From assembly GCF_001641755.2 (NCBI RefSeq), contig NZ_LRFG02000005.1, positions 269,466-333,465 on the forward strand: a stretch of DNA of 64,000 nt. The letters run 5' to 3'. The notes under the pieces are model-generated. The model saw only the letters and a list, made by a program, of their open reading frames with translations, had not been told where the DNA came from and did not search any database. Of this stretch, positions 13,429 through 26,420 are shown piece by piece. Positions within the stretch are counted from its first letter, which is position 1. Each line of letters starts with the position of its first letter. This stretch comes from Microbulbifer flavimaris. Lineage in GTDB: Bacteria; Pseudomonadota; Gammaproteobacteria; Pseudomonadales; Cellvibrionaceae. The position numbers and the translations under genes were made by a program.

Positions 13429-14487
13429 ATGGAAGCACATCGTCGCGACCAGCTGGCAGCTGGACAGGCAGACCTTCCTCCAGAGTTGGCAGCAAATGAG
13501 GTCAATACTCGCGGAAAGAAATCGGCAAAATCACAGAAAGAGGAGAAATCCGGCGGTCGGCCCCGGAAGACCGCAGCAAAAAAAACCTCCGAACCCACCC
13601 CCCTCAAGGCTCGAGCCCGCAGGACAGACAGTGACAGTTACCTGCAAAAGAACCTCGACGCCACACAGCTTTACCTGAACGAAATCGGTTTTTCCCCACT
13701 CCTCACCGCCGAGGAAGAGGTCTACTACGCCCGCAAGGCTCTGCGAGGCGATGGGGCCGCCCGAAAGCGGATGATTGAGAGTAACCTCCGCCTTGTGGTC
13801 AAGATTGCGCGGCGCTATGTAAGCCGTGGGCTGGCGCTGCTGGACCTGATCGAGGAGGGTAATCTCGGCCTTATACGTGCGGTTGAGAAGTTTGATCCCG
13901 AGCGTGGGTTCCGCTTCTCCACCTATGCCACCTGGTGGATCCGCCAGACCATCGAGCGGGCCATCATGAACCAGACCCGCACGATCCGCTTGCCTATCCA
14001 TGTGGTCAAGGAACTCAATGTCTACCTGCGTGCCTCCCGCGAGCTGGCACAAAAGCTGGATCACGAGCCATCGGCAGAAGAGATTGCCAACCTGCTCGAG
14101 AAGCCGGTGGAGGATGTTGAGCGAATGCTGGGCCTGAACGAGCGCGTAACCTCGGTGGACACGCCCATCGGTCCCTCTTCGGAAAAAACCCTGGTGGATA
14201 CCATCCCGGACCAGCAGGAGTCGGACCCGGCTGAACTGCTTCAGGACACGGATTTATTCGAAAGTATCAATCGCTGGCTCGGCGAACTGCCGGACAAGCA
14301 GTGCGAGGTGGTTTCACGGCGCTTTGGTTTGCGGGGTTATGAGGCGAGCACCCTGGAAGAAGTGGGCCGGGAAATTGGTCTGACCCGTGAGCGCGTACGC
14401 CAGATCCAGGTAGATGCACTAAAGCGCCTGCGTGAAGTCATGGAGAAGCAGGGGCTGGACGGGCTCTCATTATTTGCCAACCTCTGA
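13429..14487 (+). CDS. rpoS: RNA polymerase sigma factor RpoS
   Basis: Stationary-phase/general stress sigma factor. 352 residues from ATG 13429, which follows AAGGAGTTGGGGA; the frame is open upstream to 13273 but that part has no family similarity. Order: a basic, Lys/Ser/Pro-rich N-terminal extension (to about residue 65), region 1.2 ([18 protein letters not shown]), region 2 ([17 protein letters not shown]), region 3 ([19 protein letters not shown]), region 4 with [20 protein letters not shown]. Homologues use the long untranslated leader for post-transcriptional control; the 289-bp nlpD-rpoS gap would allow that here. A rho-independent terminator follows. Confidence 0.97.
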   Translation: MEAHRRDQLAAGQADLPPELAANEVNTRGKKSAKSQKEEKSGGRPRKTAAKKTSEPTPLKARARRTDSDSYLQKNLDATQLYLNEIGFSPLLTAEEEVYYARKALRGDGAARKRMIESNLRLVVKIARRYVSRGLALLDLIEEGNLGLIRAVEKFDPERGFRFSTYATWWIRQTIERAIMNQTRTIRLPIHVVKELNVYLRASRELAQKLDHEPSAEEIANLLEKPVEDVERMLGLNERVTSVDTPIGPSSEKTLVDTIPDQQESDPAELLQDTDLFESINRWLGELPDKQCEVVSRRFGLRGYEASTLEEVGREIGLTRERVRQIQVDALKRLREVMEKQGLDGLSLFANL

Positions 14488-14511
14488 CAGTAAAAACCTT
14501 TTGATGACATG

Positions 14512-14546
14512 AAAAGCCGCGAGATCATGCCCCTCGCGGCTTTTTT
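14512..14546 (+). terminator. rpoS terminator, probably bidirectional
   Basis: Perfect 12-bp stem AAAAGCCGCGAG / CTCGCGGCTTTT with a 9-nt loop and a T-run, 25 nt after the rpoS stop. The A-run on the 5' side makes it suitable for the convergent ydbH-ynbE-ydbL transcript as well. Confidence 0.93.
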
Positions 14547-14629
14547 ATGTTTGCTCAATGCATCAACGCCCCATTCATCCAGTCTCTGCTCACTGCTGAT
14601 GGGGCAACGGTCGTGGTGCCAGTCCGTAG

Positions 14630-14959
14630 CTATTTCTGCACCCACCTTCCCCGGTTGTCCTGATAAAACTCTCCCGGCTTGAGGCGCGCCTCCAGCTTTT
14701 CAGCCGCGCGCGCTGCAACCTGGGCAATGTCGATACCATTGCGTTTGGCGATGGCTGCATATTCGCGTTTGCGCTTGCTGTTTACCTCGTTGATCAACCG
14801 TTCCAGTTCCGGAGAAGACTGGTCGACGACCGCGATGTAGCCGCTGTTGGCCTCACCTACCAGGCCCTGGGATCGCGCCGCATCCAGCGTAATTGCCAGT
14901 GCCGGTAGCGCGATGGCCAGGCCGATGATGAGCAGCAGATTTTTTGTCAGCCTCTTCAT
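14630..14959 (-). CDS. ydbL: YdbL family protein (DUF1318)
   Basis: Small periplasmic protein of 109 residues, with an N-terminal signal peptide (KNLLLIIGLAIALPALA) and the DUF1318 body: GLVGEANSGYIAVVD, NSKRKREYAAIAKRNGID and a C-terminal KPGEFYQDNRGRWVQK. Starts at ATG 14959 with a strong AAGGAGG site. It is the last gene of a ydbH-ynbE-ydbL operon. In E. coli YdbL has been reported as an accessory that may modulate the YdbH-YnbE complex for phospholipid transport to the outer membrane; here that role is inferred from context. Confidence 0.9.
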   Translation of the reverse strand: MKRLTKNLLLIIGLAIALPALAITLDAARSQGLVGEANSGYIAVVDQSSPELERLINEVNSKRKREYAAIAKRNGIDIAQVAARAAEKLEARLKPGEFYQDNRGRWVQK

Positions 14960-14968
14960 GATGCCTCC

Positions 14969-15163
14969 TTAGAAAATTCCCTCTTTGTCGTCAAAAAGAT
15001 CGTCCAGCTCCCGGTCGACTTTGACCCGGATCTCGTGTTCGATCTTGACGTTCAGGTTCACTGTAATGGGCTCGCTGGGTGCCTGCACTGCCACCGTCGG
15101 CGTGCAGGCCGCGGTAAACAGGGCGGCTATCAGCAGCGGGGGGAGCAGTCTGGTGCCGGTCAT
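14969..15163 (-). CDS. ynbE: YnbE family lipoprotein
   Basis: 64-residue lipoprotein: signal LLPPLLIAALFTAAC with lipobox Cys20, then the YnbE core EPITVNLNVKIEHEIRVKVDRELDD. Family knowledge: YnbE sits in the outer membrane and docks on the C-terminal end of YdbH by beta-strand addition, completing a periplasm-spanning lipid conduit. Lies 9 nt before ydbL and 79 nt after ydbH. Confidence 0.9.
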   Translation of the reverse strand: MTGTRLLPPLLIAALFTAACTPTVAVQAPSEPITVNLNVKIEHEIRVKVDRELDDLFDDKEGIF

Positions 15164-15242
15164 GAGTTACTCCTGAGTGTCAACGCCATGTCATGATATC
15201 CGGACTAGCTTAACCCAAACTGAACCCTCTGCGTGTGACGGT

Positions 15243-18200
15243 TCACTCAAGCCTCTTTTGCAGCGCCTCGCTCAGGTCTCGGCTCGCCTGCAAAGAGCGC
15301 AGCATTGAGGGAATGTTGTTTTCGAGGTTGAGGTTGATGATGAGATCGCGATCTTTGGCCACTGAGTCACTTCGCCCCACCAGTTTTAACTTTAGTTGCA
15401 TGTCACCGCTTGGGGGATAGTTCAGGGTGCCTCCCAGGGTGCGGAAGTTGTAATCCTCCAGGGCACCGGAAAGCATCTTGAGCTGGGGATTGCCGGCCAG
15501 CATCTGTGGGGAGAAGGCGCCATAATAGCGTAGCCGCCCCCCTGGAGCTCTTGCTTCCACTTCCCCGTTTTCCACGGTAATACCGTCTGGACCGGTAACC
15601 ACGGGGATTTGCAGGTCCAGCGTGCCGGATGCAGCGAAGTTCTCGGCTTCCATCTCGTTTTCGAGCGCCCGCAGCGAGATGCCATTGGCGGATACCAGGC
15701 TGCGCCTCGGTTCATTGTCCAGATTCCAGCTCAGAGATTTCGAACTGATCTCTCCCCCAAGGGTTGCTGCGGAGAGTGAGGACAGAATGATATCGCGCTC
15801 TTCGGTGACCTTGAGGTCAAAGCGAATATCAGTAATGCTCACGCCCACATCCACAGAGGATACTGATACCGGTTGAGGTTCGGGAGTTCGCCAAAAGCCC
15901 CCCGAGCGTTGTAGCTTTAAAGTGGTGCTGATGCCGGTCGCAAAGCTCTTTTCGTAGACACCCGCGATTTCATCCAGCGAGAGCTGGATTTGATCCTGCT
16001 CCCCTGCGGGCCAGGCAAACTGTGCGGTGCCGGCAAGGGACCCAGCGACGATATCGACGGGCAGGCCTCTAGCGGAGTGGCTGAGAGGCCGCTCCTTGCT
16101 GAACGAAACGCGTGGCATTCCGAGTTTGGCTTCTCCCGAGGAAGAGTCGAGATTGTGAGACCAGGAGCCCCTTACCTGGAGATCCCCGGCCGAAATCTGT
16201 CCTTTGCCACGCAGCTTGCCACCCTCCAGTGACAAATCACCGCTGCCCGTAAAGTCGGTCTGACCGCTATTCACCCAGCGCAGCTTCCCTCCCGGAATCT
16301 GAAAACTGGCATTGAGCTTCGGCTCTCTGTCCCGGTGGGTGAAAACCAGTGAGGGAAAAGATAGCGTGCCGCCGACATTGACAGCTGGATTGGCGCTGCC
16401 TGCTGATAGAGCCGTCGCTGTGGACTCACCTTCACAGCGGATTTCCGTCTCTTCTGCAACGCATTCGAAGGAGGGGGAATTCAATGATAATCCCTCTATC
16501 TGCACCTCGCCGCTGCTCAGTCTTTCAGCTTCAGCGGCAAATTTCGAGAGCTTGATCTTATTGCCTGACTTTGTGTGTTTGACGTTCACTGAGGTGGAAA
16601 GTTGGAGGTCGATAAGGGTTGCCTCTGGCTCGGCGAGAGCCAGTTCTGCAGCCTCCGTGCGGGCCACAACGGAGCAGTTGGGAGTATCGGAAAACTGACA
16701 GGAAGCATCGGTAACCTGGAACAAGACCGGTGTGGCCTCCTTTCCTCCCTTCTTTTGTAATGTTACCCCCTGTAGTGTGCCGCGCAGATCCGGTGCCGAG
16801 AGATGGATGTCGCCGGGCCAGCCATCAGTGGAGAGGATTACCGGTGCCTCCAAATCCACTTTCGCGGAGATCTGTTTCCAGCCGAGTTGATTCAACACCG
16901 ACTTTCCTGCTGGATCTGGCCCGGTAACAAGACGCAGTTCGCTGCCGGATTTCAGCTCCAGACTTGCTTCGTGAACAAGGAGGTGGTCATTGGCGGATAT
17001 GGCGAGATTTTCGCCCGGCCCTGCCAATTGCGCGTGCATTGCAAATAAAAGAGTCCCGGTTGTGCTCTCGATAGCCGCGAGATCCGGGCGCTTTTTCAGT
17101 GCGGTCTCCTGCAGTAGGGCATGAAGTTGCTGGGGAAACACCGTGCCTGAGGCCTTCAACACGGGTTTTCCACCTGTGCCCTGGGCTCGAATATTGGCAG
17201 AAAGCAGCTGCGCCATGGTTTTGCCAGTCAGATCGGCATCGACCTGGGCCTCGCCGGATAATTGTCGCAGTTGAAGCGGGCTGACGGAGCTTATCTGCGC
17301 CGAGAGCGGTTCTGTCGTCTCCATCTTCAGAGTCAGGGGCGCAAAGTCTCTGTCCAGAGTGACGGATGCTTTTTGGCTGGACAGATTCACCCAGAGGTTT
17401 TTGTATTCATCCAGGGCGCGGAGGTCGTCGGGCAGTATGCCGCTGAGTTTTGCGATCAATTCGCCGGACGAAGTCTCCACCGGCAGTGGAAGTTCCCCGC
17501 TTTGCAGCCATTGCAGCCTGGCCACTGTGGAGATGGCAGTTTGCCAGCTCTCGTCAGGGCGTCTTTCTGCGGTAGCGATAAGGACCTGAGAGGCAGGAGC
17601 GTCTCCGAGATTCACTTTGCCCCGCAGCTGCAGGCGCTCCCTGTCGGGGATGATGGTGGCTTCAGCCCGCAAGCGGCTTGTCACGTATTTTGTCAGCAGG
17701 GTGGTGGAATCCGGCAGTCGCCGGACGCTCAGCCTGGCCGTTGCCGAGTGCCAGCTCTGGTCCGCTTGTGGCCACTCTAGCTGCTGGATTTCAATGCGGG
17801 CCGGCACCGAGGCCAATGAATCGATCAGAGCACTCAGGTACAGCGGTCCGGTATCGGAGCGGCGTTTATCTTCCTGTCGGCTGGATTGACTGGTGGCTGC
17901 TGCGTGCTTGGCTGTATCAGTCTGTCCGTTGGTAGTGCCCGATTCCCTCTGTTCCCCGGATTCTCCCGAACCGGGGGGGGGACGGAGTTCGGGAAAGTAC
18001 AGCTCCGCTTTACCAATAGTGAGTTCACTGTCGTTAGTGGCCCCGAATGCGCCCAGAGGATTTGCCAGTTGCAGGGCGCTGAAGTCTGCTGTGATGCCAT
18101 TTTTAGTCGTAAACCTGAGTCGATCCAGGCGCACGCCTCCCCCGTAAAAATTCAGGCCATTCAGGGACTCCACGGCGCCAACATCCTGAACCGCGTTGAT

Positions 18201-18359
18201 CAGGCTCGCGGCAACCGAATCGCGATCGCGCCACAGCCACCAGGCTGCTGCCACCAGCAGCAGAATGGCAATGGTGGTTCGGGACGGTTTGGGCACAGGG
18301 TTCTCCGGTCTGACTTGCGGTCGGTTTCGATATGTGGAGACTGAAACTTTACCCGCCAC
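15243..18359 (-). CDS. ydbH: YdbH, AsmA-like intermembrane phospholipid transport protein
   Basis: 1038-residue bitopic protein: one transmembrane helix at about residues 28-43, then a long periplasmic beta-rich body ending in the YdbH C-terminal part (SGALEDYNFRTLGGTLNYPP and IINLNLENNIPSMLRSL). Family knowledge: YhdP, TamB and YdbH are partly redundant AsmA-like bridges moving phospholipids from inner to outer membrane. Longer than E. coli YdbH (about 880 residues), partly because of a Gly/Ser/Thr/Gln-rich insertion near residues 120-160. GTG start; no upstream ATG in frame. Divergent from ggt with 68 bp between start codons. Confidence 0.88.
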   Translation of the reverse strand: MAGKVSVSTYRNRPQVRPENPVPKPSRTTIAILLLVAAAWWLWRDRDSVAASLINAVQDVGAVESLNGLNFYGGGVRLDRLRFTTKNGITADFSALQLANPLGAFGATNDSELTIGKAELYFPELRPPPGSGESGEQRESGTTNGQTDTAKHAAATSQSSRQEDKRRSDTGPLYLSALIDSLASVPARIEIQQLEWPQADQSWHSATARLSVRRLPDSTTLLTKYVTSRLRAEATIIPDRERLQLRGKVNLGDAPASQVLIATAERRPDESWQTAISTVARLQWLQSGELPLPVETSSGELIAKLSGILPDDLRALDEYKNLWVNLSSQKASVTLDRDFAPLTLKMETTEPLSAQISSVSPLQLRQLSGEAQVDADLTGKTMAQLLSANIRAQGTGGKPVLKASGTVFPQQLHALLQETALKKRPDLAAIESTTGTLLFAMHAQLAGPGENLAISANDHLLVHEASLELKSGSELRLVTGPDPAGKSVLNQLGWKQISAKVDLEAPVILSTDGWPGDIHLSAPDLRGTLQGVTLQKKGGKEATPVLFQVTDASCQFSDTPNCSVVARTEAAELALAEPEATLIDLQLSTSVNVKHTKSGNKIKLSKFAAEAERLSSGEVQIEGLSLNSPSFECVAEETEIRCEGESTATALSAGSANPAVNVGGTLSFPSLVFTHRDREPKLNASFQIPGGKLRWVNSGQTDFTGSGDLSLEGGKLRGKGQISAGDLQVRGSWSHNLDSSSGEAKLGMPRVSFSKERPLSHSARGLPVDIVAGSLAGTAQFAWPAGEQDQIQLSLDEIAGVYEKSFATGISTTLKLQRSGGFWRTPEPQPVSVSSVDVGVSITDIRFDLKVTEERDIILSSLSAATLGGEISSKSLSWNLDNEPRRSLVSANGISLRALENEMEAENFAASGTLDLQIPVVTGPDGITVENGEVEARAPGGRLRYYGAFSPQMLAGNPQLKMLSGALEDYNFRTLGGTLNYPPSGDMQLKLKLVGRSDSVAKDRDLIINLNLENNIPSMLRSLQASRDLSEALQKRLE

Positions 18360-18427
18360 CTTTGCAGTAGGGTGAGGCAGGGCATCATCTACCTGTTCCA
18401 GTGTAACCGGCCACGGAGGAAACCTTA

Positions 18428-20155
18428 ATGGAAGGCATGATAGGACGGTTGAAGTCAGTTAAAAGCCTGTTGGCCGGGCTGGCTTTTCCCTTTGTACTTT
18501 TTAGTGCTGGCGCCAACGCTTATGACCGCGTGGCGGGTGAGGGCTTTGCCAGTCGCTCTCAGGCGCTGGCAACCAATGGTATGGCGGCCACCAGCCAGCC
18601 GCTGGCCACGCAGATAGCACTCGATATTCTCAAGCAGGGCGGTTCGGCGGTGGATGCGGCGATTGCCGCCAACGCCGCACAGGGCCTGATGGAACCCACC
18701 GGCTGCGGAATCGGCGGTGACCTGTTTGCCATCGTGTGGGACGCCAAGTCCGAGAAACTCTACGGGCTGAATGCCAGTGGCCGCTCACCCAAGTCCCTGC
18801 CATTTTCCTACTTTGCTGAAAACGGCCTGGATCGGATTCCCTCCCATGGCCCCTTGCCGGTGTCGGTGCCGGGAGCCGTGGACGGCTGGTATGAGCTGCA
18901 TGAAAAGTTTGGTCGCCTGCCCATGTCGGATGTCCTGCAGCCCGCCATCAGCTATGCCGAAAAGGGCTTTCCGGTAACCCAGCTGGTGGCCTATTACTGG
19001 GATCGCTCAGTGCCGCGCCTGCAGAAATTCCCCGGTTTCCGGCAGACCTTTATGCCCAATGGCCGGGCACCCAGAGAGGGTGAAATATTCCGAAATCCAC
19101 GGCTGGCCAAGACCTACAAACGTATCGCTGAGGGTGGCCGGGATGCTTTTTACCGGGGGGATATCGCCCGCGAGATTGCGGCCTATATGAAAGCCAATGG
19201 CGGTTTCCTGTCTCTTGAGGATCTGGCCTCCCACGAGTCCGAGTGGGTCGACCCGGTTGCCACCAACTACCGTGGCTACGATGTATGGGAGCTGCCGCCA
19301 AATGGGCAGGGCATAGCCGCATTACAGATTCTCAATATTCTCGAGGGCTACGATCTGGCCCGGATGGGTCGTACCAGTCCAGAGTATGTGCATCTCTTCA
19401 CAGAGGCGAAAAAGCTCGCCTTTGAGGATCGGGCGAAGTGGTATGCGGACCCGGCCTTCAACCAGATTCCGGTGAAAGAGCTCATCTCCAAGGGCTATGC
19501 CGCCGAGCGGCGCAAGCTGATCGATCCAGGCCGCGCCACCAGGCGGTACGACGCCGGCAACCCGGCCCTGAAGCACGGTGATACCATCTACCTGACGGTG
19601 GCGGATGCCGAGGGCAATATGGTGTCACTGATCCAGAGTAATTACCGCGGTATGGGCTCGGGCATGACGCCCGGCGAGTTGGGTTTCATTCTGCAGGACC
19701 GCGGAGAGATGTTCAGCCTGCGAGAGGGGCACTTCAACCAGTACCAGCCGGGCAAGCGGCCCTTCCACACGATCATTCCCGCTTTCGTCACCAAGGAGGG
19801 CAAGCCGTATTTGAGTTTCGGCGTGATGGGCGGCGCGACCCAGCCGCAGATGCACGCACAGATCGTGATCAACATGGTCGACTTTGGTTTGAACGTGCAG
19901 GAAGCGGGAGACGCACCCCGCATCCTGCACAGCGGGTCGAGCCAGCCGACGGATGAAGTAATGGAGGATGGCGGCTATCTCAGCCTTGAGGACGGCTTCC
20001 CCATGGAGACCCGCCGTAAACTGGTGCAGATGGGGCACCAGGTGCGCTTCGCCAGTGGCCCCTTTGGCGGCTATCAGGCGATTATGCGCAGTGCCGACGG
20101 TGTGTATCATGGCGCGTCTGAGAGCCGCAAGGATGGACACGCCGCTGGTTACTGA
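18428..20155 (+). CDS. ggt: Gamma-glutamyltransferase (glutathione hydrolase)
   Basis: Periplasmic Ntn-hydrolase that cleaves gamma-glutamyl bonds (for example in glutathione) after self-cleavage into two subunits. 575 residues; signal peptide over residues 1-32 ending GANA. The autocatalytic nucleophile aligns to Thr386 in HGDTIYLTVADAEGN; the substrate-binding regions SGRSPKSLP and GVMGGATQPQMHAQ are present. ATG 18428 follows GGAGGAAAC. The exact substrate could also be another gamma-glutamyl compound, since this subfamily includes acylases and hydrolases. Confidence 0.93.
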   Translation: MEGMIGRLKSVKSLLAGLAFPFVLFSAGANAYDRVAGEGFASRSQALATNGMAATSQPLATQIALDILKQGGSAVDAAIAANAAQGLMEPTGCGIGGDLFAIVWDAKSEKLYGLNASGRSPKSLPFSYFAENGLDRIPSHGPLPVSVPGAVDGWYELHEKFGRLPMSDVLQPAISYAEKGFPVTQLVAYYWDRSVPRLQKFPGFRQTFMPNGRAPREGEIFRNPRLAKTYKRIAEGGRDAFYRGDIAREIAAYMKANGGFLSLEDLASHESEWVDPVATNYRGYDVWELPPNGQGIAALQILNILEGYDLARMGRTSPEYVHLFTEAKKLAFEDRAKWYADPAFNQIPVKELISKGYAAERRKLIDPGRATRRYDAGNPALKHGDTIYLTVADAEGNMVSLIQSNYRGMGSGMTPGELGFILQDRGEMFSLREGHFNQYQPGKRPFHTIIPAFVTKEGKPYLSFGVMGGATQPQMHAQIVINMVDFGLNVQEAGDAPRILHSGSSQPTDEVMEDGGYLSLEDGFPMETRRKLVQMGHQVRFASGPFGGYQAIMRSADGVYHGASESRKDGHAAGY

Positions 20156-20246
20156 GACCTCTTGGCAGCGCCCGTCAGATCCTTATAGTGAGCACCCCTC
20201 CGTCCAGGGCGGGGTATTTCCAATTTCCTAGAGTGAGTCGAAAACA

Positions 20247-22883
20247 ATGAAAGATGCCCAGCCCCGCACAGTCTATCTGAAAGACTACCGCCAGCCCGAT
20301 TACCTGGTGGACAGCACGCGGCTGCGTTTCGAGCTGGAGCCCAACGCCACACTGGTCGAGTCCCAGCTGAAAGTGCGTCGAAACCCCGCTGCCGGCGAGG
20401 GCCTGCCGCCGCTGCAGCTTGATGGCGTCGACCTGGAACTGTTATCGGTGGCCATCGACGGCGTGCCACTGGGGGAGGACGACTACACCTGCCATGCGGA
20501 GGGATTGAGCATCCCCGTCCATCGTGCCGAATTCACCCTGGAGATACGCAACCGTATCGATCCGGAGGGCAACACGTCGTTGGAGGGACTGTATTTGTCC
20601 AATGGCATGTACTGCACCCAGTGCGAGGCGGAGGGCTTTCGCAAGATCACTTACTACCCGGACCGGCCCGACGTAATGTCGAAGTTCACTACCACGATCG
20701 TCGCACCAGGGGACTACCCGATTCTGCTATCCAATGGCAACGAGATCGAACGCGGGAAGATCGATGGCGATCGTCACTTTGTCACCTGGGAGGACCCATT
20801 CGCCAAACCAGCTTACCTGTTCGCGCTGGTGGCCGGACAGCTGGAGAAGGTCGAAGACCGTTTCACCACCATGAGTGGTCGCGAGGTCATCCTGGAGATC
20901 TACACCGAGCCAAAGAATATCCACAAATGCGACCATGCCATGCGCTCTCTCAAGGCGGCTATGCGCTGGGATGAGGAGGTGTATGGGCGGGAGTACGACC
21001 TGGACATCTTCATGATCGTCGCCGTGGATCATTTCAACATGGGTGCCATGGAGAACAAAGGCCTCAATATCTTTAATTCTGCCTGTGTACTGGCCAGCCC
21101 GGAGACAGCTACCGATGCGGCCTTCCAGCGTATCGAATCCATCGTCGCGCACGAGTACTTTCACAACTGGTCCGGTAACCGGGTTACCTGCCGCGACTGG
21201 TTCCAGCTGAGCCTGAAAGAAGGCTTCACCGTGTTCCGCGATGCGGAATTCTCTGCTGACATGAATTCCCGTGCGGTCAAGCGCATCGAGGATGTGTCCA
21301 TGTTGCGCACGTCCCAGTTTGCCGAAGATGCTGGCCCTATGTCGCACCCGGTGCGGCCAGACTCCTATATGGAGATCTCCAACTTCTACACCCTGACCAT
21401 TTACGAGAAGGGCGCGGAGGTGGTGCGCATGATTCACACCCTGCTGGGAGCGCAGGCGTTCCGCCGTGGCAGCGACTTGTACTTCGAGCGTCACGATGGC
21501 TGTGCGGTTACCTGTGAAGATTTCATTGCCGCAATGGAAGACGCCAATGAGGTGGACCTGAAGCAGTTCAGGCGCTGGTACAGCCAGGCCGGCACGCCGG
21601 TGCTGGAAATCAGCGACGACTACGATGCTGATAGTAATCGCTACACGCTCACGGTTCGCCAGTCCTGTCCGCCGAGCCCGGGCCAGGCTGAGAAATTGCC
21701 ATTCCATATCCCGCTCAAGATGGGCTTGCTCGGGGCGGATGGCAGTGCGCTGGCACTGGATGCCGACGGCAAAGGCGAGACCGTATTGGAAGTGACCGAA
21801 CCGGAGCAGACCTTTACGTTTGAGGGTGTCCCCGAGCAACCGCTGCCGTCACTATTGCGGGGCTTTTCGGCCCCGGTAAAAGTGCGCTACGACTATTCAC
21901 CGGCCCAGCTGCAACTGCTTATGCGCGCCGATAGTGACGCCTTTAATCGCTGGGATGCCGGACAGCGCCTGGCCTTCCGGGCACTGGCCCAGTTGCAGGC
22001 AGATTTCCGTTCCGGCACCGCAATGGAGCTCCCGCCTGAGCTGGTGGATGCCTACCGGAGTGTGCTTCAGCAGGACGACCTGGATCCAGCGCTGGTAGCT
22101 GAAATGCTGACCCTGCCCAGTGCCCAGACACTGGCGGAGGAGGCGGACACGATCGATGCGGAGGCCATAATTGCCTCCCGCAAATATGCCGAGCAGGCTC
22201 TGGCCGAAGCGCTTTACGAACACCTGGAGCAGGCTTACCGACGGCTCGATCACGATAAACCCTATCGTCCGGTGGCAGCGGATATTGCACAGCGGCGTCT
22301 GAAAAACGTCGCCCTTGCTTATCTGTGTGTCACGGAGCGGGAAGACGCACTGGCCCTTGCCGATAGTCAGTTCGCTACGGCAACCAACATGACTGATAGC
22401 GCAGCCGCTCTGGCGGCTCTGGTCAACCGGGCTGATGAACAGCGCGCAGAGGCGGCGTTACAGAACTTTTATGAGCGCTGGAAAGAAGATGACCAGGTCG
22501 TGGAACTGTGGCTTTCTTTACAGAGCAGCAGCCCCAAACGCGGCACCCTCGAAGCAGTGCGGGCACTGATGGCCCATCCCGCCTTTGAGCTGACTAACCC
22601 CAATCGGGTGCGGTCCGTAATCGGTGCTTTTGCCAACCGCAATTTTACTCAATTCCACCAGCCCGATGGCAGTGGTTTCCGGTTCCTGGCCGAGCAGGTG
22701 ATTGCGTTGGATAAGCTCAATCCGCAGATTGCCGCGCGACTGGTCACGCCGATCACCCGCTGGAAGAAGTACTGCCAGGGGCCGCGGGAGCAGATGTTTG
22801 CAGCACTGCAGTCGGTCATGGCATCGGGGCAACTGTCTGCTGACCTTTATGAAGTGGTGAGCAAGAGCCTGAAAAAAGACTGA
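20247..22883 (+). CDS. pepN: Aminopeptidase N
   Basis: Cytoplasmic M1 zinc aminopeptidase with broad specificity. 878 residues, matching E. coli PepN (870). The exopeptidase motif NMGAMENKGLN and the zinc site HEYFH (His302, Glu303, His306) with Glu325 in LSLKEGFTVFRD are all present. C-terminal helical cap typical of PepN (FANRNFTQFH near the end). No signal peptide. Convergent with the sixA-like gene. Confidence 0.97.
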   Translation: MKDAQPRTVYLKDYRQPDYLVDSTRLRFELEPNATLVESQLKVRRNPAAGEGLPPLQLDGVDLELLSVAIDGVPLGEDDYTCHAEGLSIPVHRAEFTLEIRNRIDPEGNTSLEGLYLSNGMYCTQCEAEGFRKITYYPDRPDVMSKFTTTIVAPGDYPILLSNGNEIERGKIDGDRHFVTWEDPFAKPAYLFALVAGQLEKVEDRFTTMSGREVILEIYTEPKNIHKCDHAMRSLKAAMRWDEEVYGREYDLDIFMIVAVDHFNMGAMENKGLNIFNSACVLASPETATDAAFQRIESIVAHEYFHNWSGNRVTCRDWFQLSLKEGFTVFRDAEFSADMNSRAVKRIEDVSMLRTSQFAEDAGPMSHPVRPDSYMEISNFYTLTIYEKGAEVVRMIHTLLGAQAFRRGSDLYFERHDGCAVTCEDFIAAMEDANEVDLKQFRRWYSQAGTPVLEISDDYDADSNRYTLTVRQSCPPSPGQAEKLPFHIPLKMGLLGADGSALALDADGKGETVLEVTEPEQTFTFEGVPEQPLPSLLRGFSAPVKVRYDYSPAQLQLLMRADSDAFNRWDAGQRLAFRALAQLQADFRSGTAMELPPELVDAYRSVLQQDDLDPALVAEMLTLPSAQTLAEEADTIDAEAIIASRKYAEQALAEALYEHLEQAYRRLDHDKPYRPVAADIAQRRLKNVALAYLCVTEREDALALADSQFATATNMTDSAAALAALVNRADEQRAEAALQNFYERWKEDDQVVELWLSLQSSSPKRGTLEAVRALMAHPAFELTNPNRVRSVIGAFANRNFTQFHQPDGSGFRFLAEQVIALDKLNPQIAARLVTPITRWKKYCQGPREQMFAALQSVMASGQLSADLYEVVSKSLKKD

Positions 22884-22904
22884 GATGTTCTGTCAGTTGG
22901 AGGG

Positions 22905-23453
22905 CTAGCGGATCTGACTGTCCCGGCAGCGGCCGAGGCGGACCAGGCGCAGTCCGTGCTCGTCCAGTGAGAGCTCGGTGATCGAGGTGTAGTCGGGCCG
23001 GAACTGGCGGATGCGGGAGTCCTCGCGGATCTTCGCCACCACCGAGTTAATCACCATAAAGTGGCAAAAGATCGCCGTATCACTCTGAAGGCCTTGGAGA
23101 TATGCGATGATCTCCGCTCGCCACTCCTGCTGGTGGGGTTCCAGTTGGTGCCATTCTTTATCCAGCAGACCGCGTATCCAAGGTCCCCGCTGGCTGGCTG
23201 GCAGATCAAGGGGGGAGGGGATTTCCGTCACCAGCGGCTCGATGGCAACCGGCTGCTGCCAGGCTTCAGCAAGAGGCTCGGCGGTTTGCCGCGCGCGCTG
23301 CATGGGACTGCTGATTAGAGACACCGGTGGCTCCGAGGACAGGTTCTTGGCCAGCTGACGTGACTGTTCCTCACCAAGCGGTGTCAGTGCAGGGTCACTA
23401 ATCGAAGGCTTTTTCAGCGCCTCCCCATGACGAATCAACAAAATACGAGGCAT
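22905..23453 (-). CDS. sixA: SixA-like phosphohistidine phosphatase
   Basis: 182-residue histidine phosphatase superfamily protein starting MPRILLIRHGEA, with the catalytic His9 in the RHG motif and the second conserved His in CHFMVINSV. SixA removes phosphate from phosphorylated histidines such as the NPr/ArcB type; the short length and N-terminal motif fit SixA better than metabolic phosphoglycerate mutases. ATG 23453 is preceded by AGGGA. The stretch that follows upstream is noncoding up to the Asp-Ala gene. Confidence 0.85.
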   Translation of the reverse strand: MPRILLIRHGEALKKPSISDPALTPLGEEQSRQLAKNLSSEPPVSLISSPMQRARQTAEPLAEAWQQPVAIEPLVTEIPSPLDLPASQRGPWIRGLLDKEWHQLEPHQQEWRAEIIAYLQGLQSDTAIFCHFMVINSVVAKIREDSRIRQFRPDYTSITELSLDEHGLRLVRLGRCRDSQIR

Positions 23454-23846
23454 TGTACTCCCTGATCAAATACGCAAACGGTATGTGTCCCTGCTCAAGC
23501 TGGCGATTGCTCTCTTCTTGCTGAAAATGCTGCCAGGGGCCGTACTAGTCATAGATAGAGGCCTGGACCAATTGATCAAGTTGGCAGGCGTTCACCAGTG
23601 ATAGCATCATGGCCAGCTTCCTAAATTTAGCCGGTAGAGTATAGCTGGCGCTATTTAGCTCCTTGCAACCCCTGACGTCTTCGTCCATAAAAAATATTGA
23701 ACAATTTTTTCAGGTCCGGAGCCCCCTGAAGACGGACGAATGACTCCACAGTAGTGATTTTTACACCAAAGCCCCCCTCTTTGTGCCAAAGCATCATTGA
23801 GCTTTCGGTGCCCAGGGATTGCGCATAAGTAGTAGCAGGTGGTGGC
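23454..23846. other. Noncoding upstream region of the first Asp-Ala gene
   Basis: 393 bp between the sixA-like start and the first Asp-Ala gene, lower in G+C than the surroundings, with an A/T-rich stretch at about 23680-23715. It should hold the promoters of both divergent genes; I cannot name a specific -35/-10 pair with confidence. An open frame at 23651-23911 on the minus strand looks accidental. Confidence 0.6.
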
Positions 23847-26420
<2,574 letters not shown>
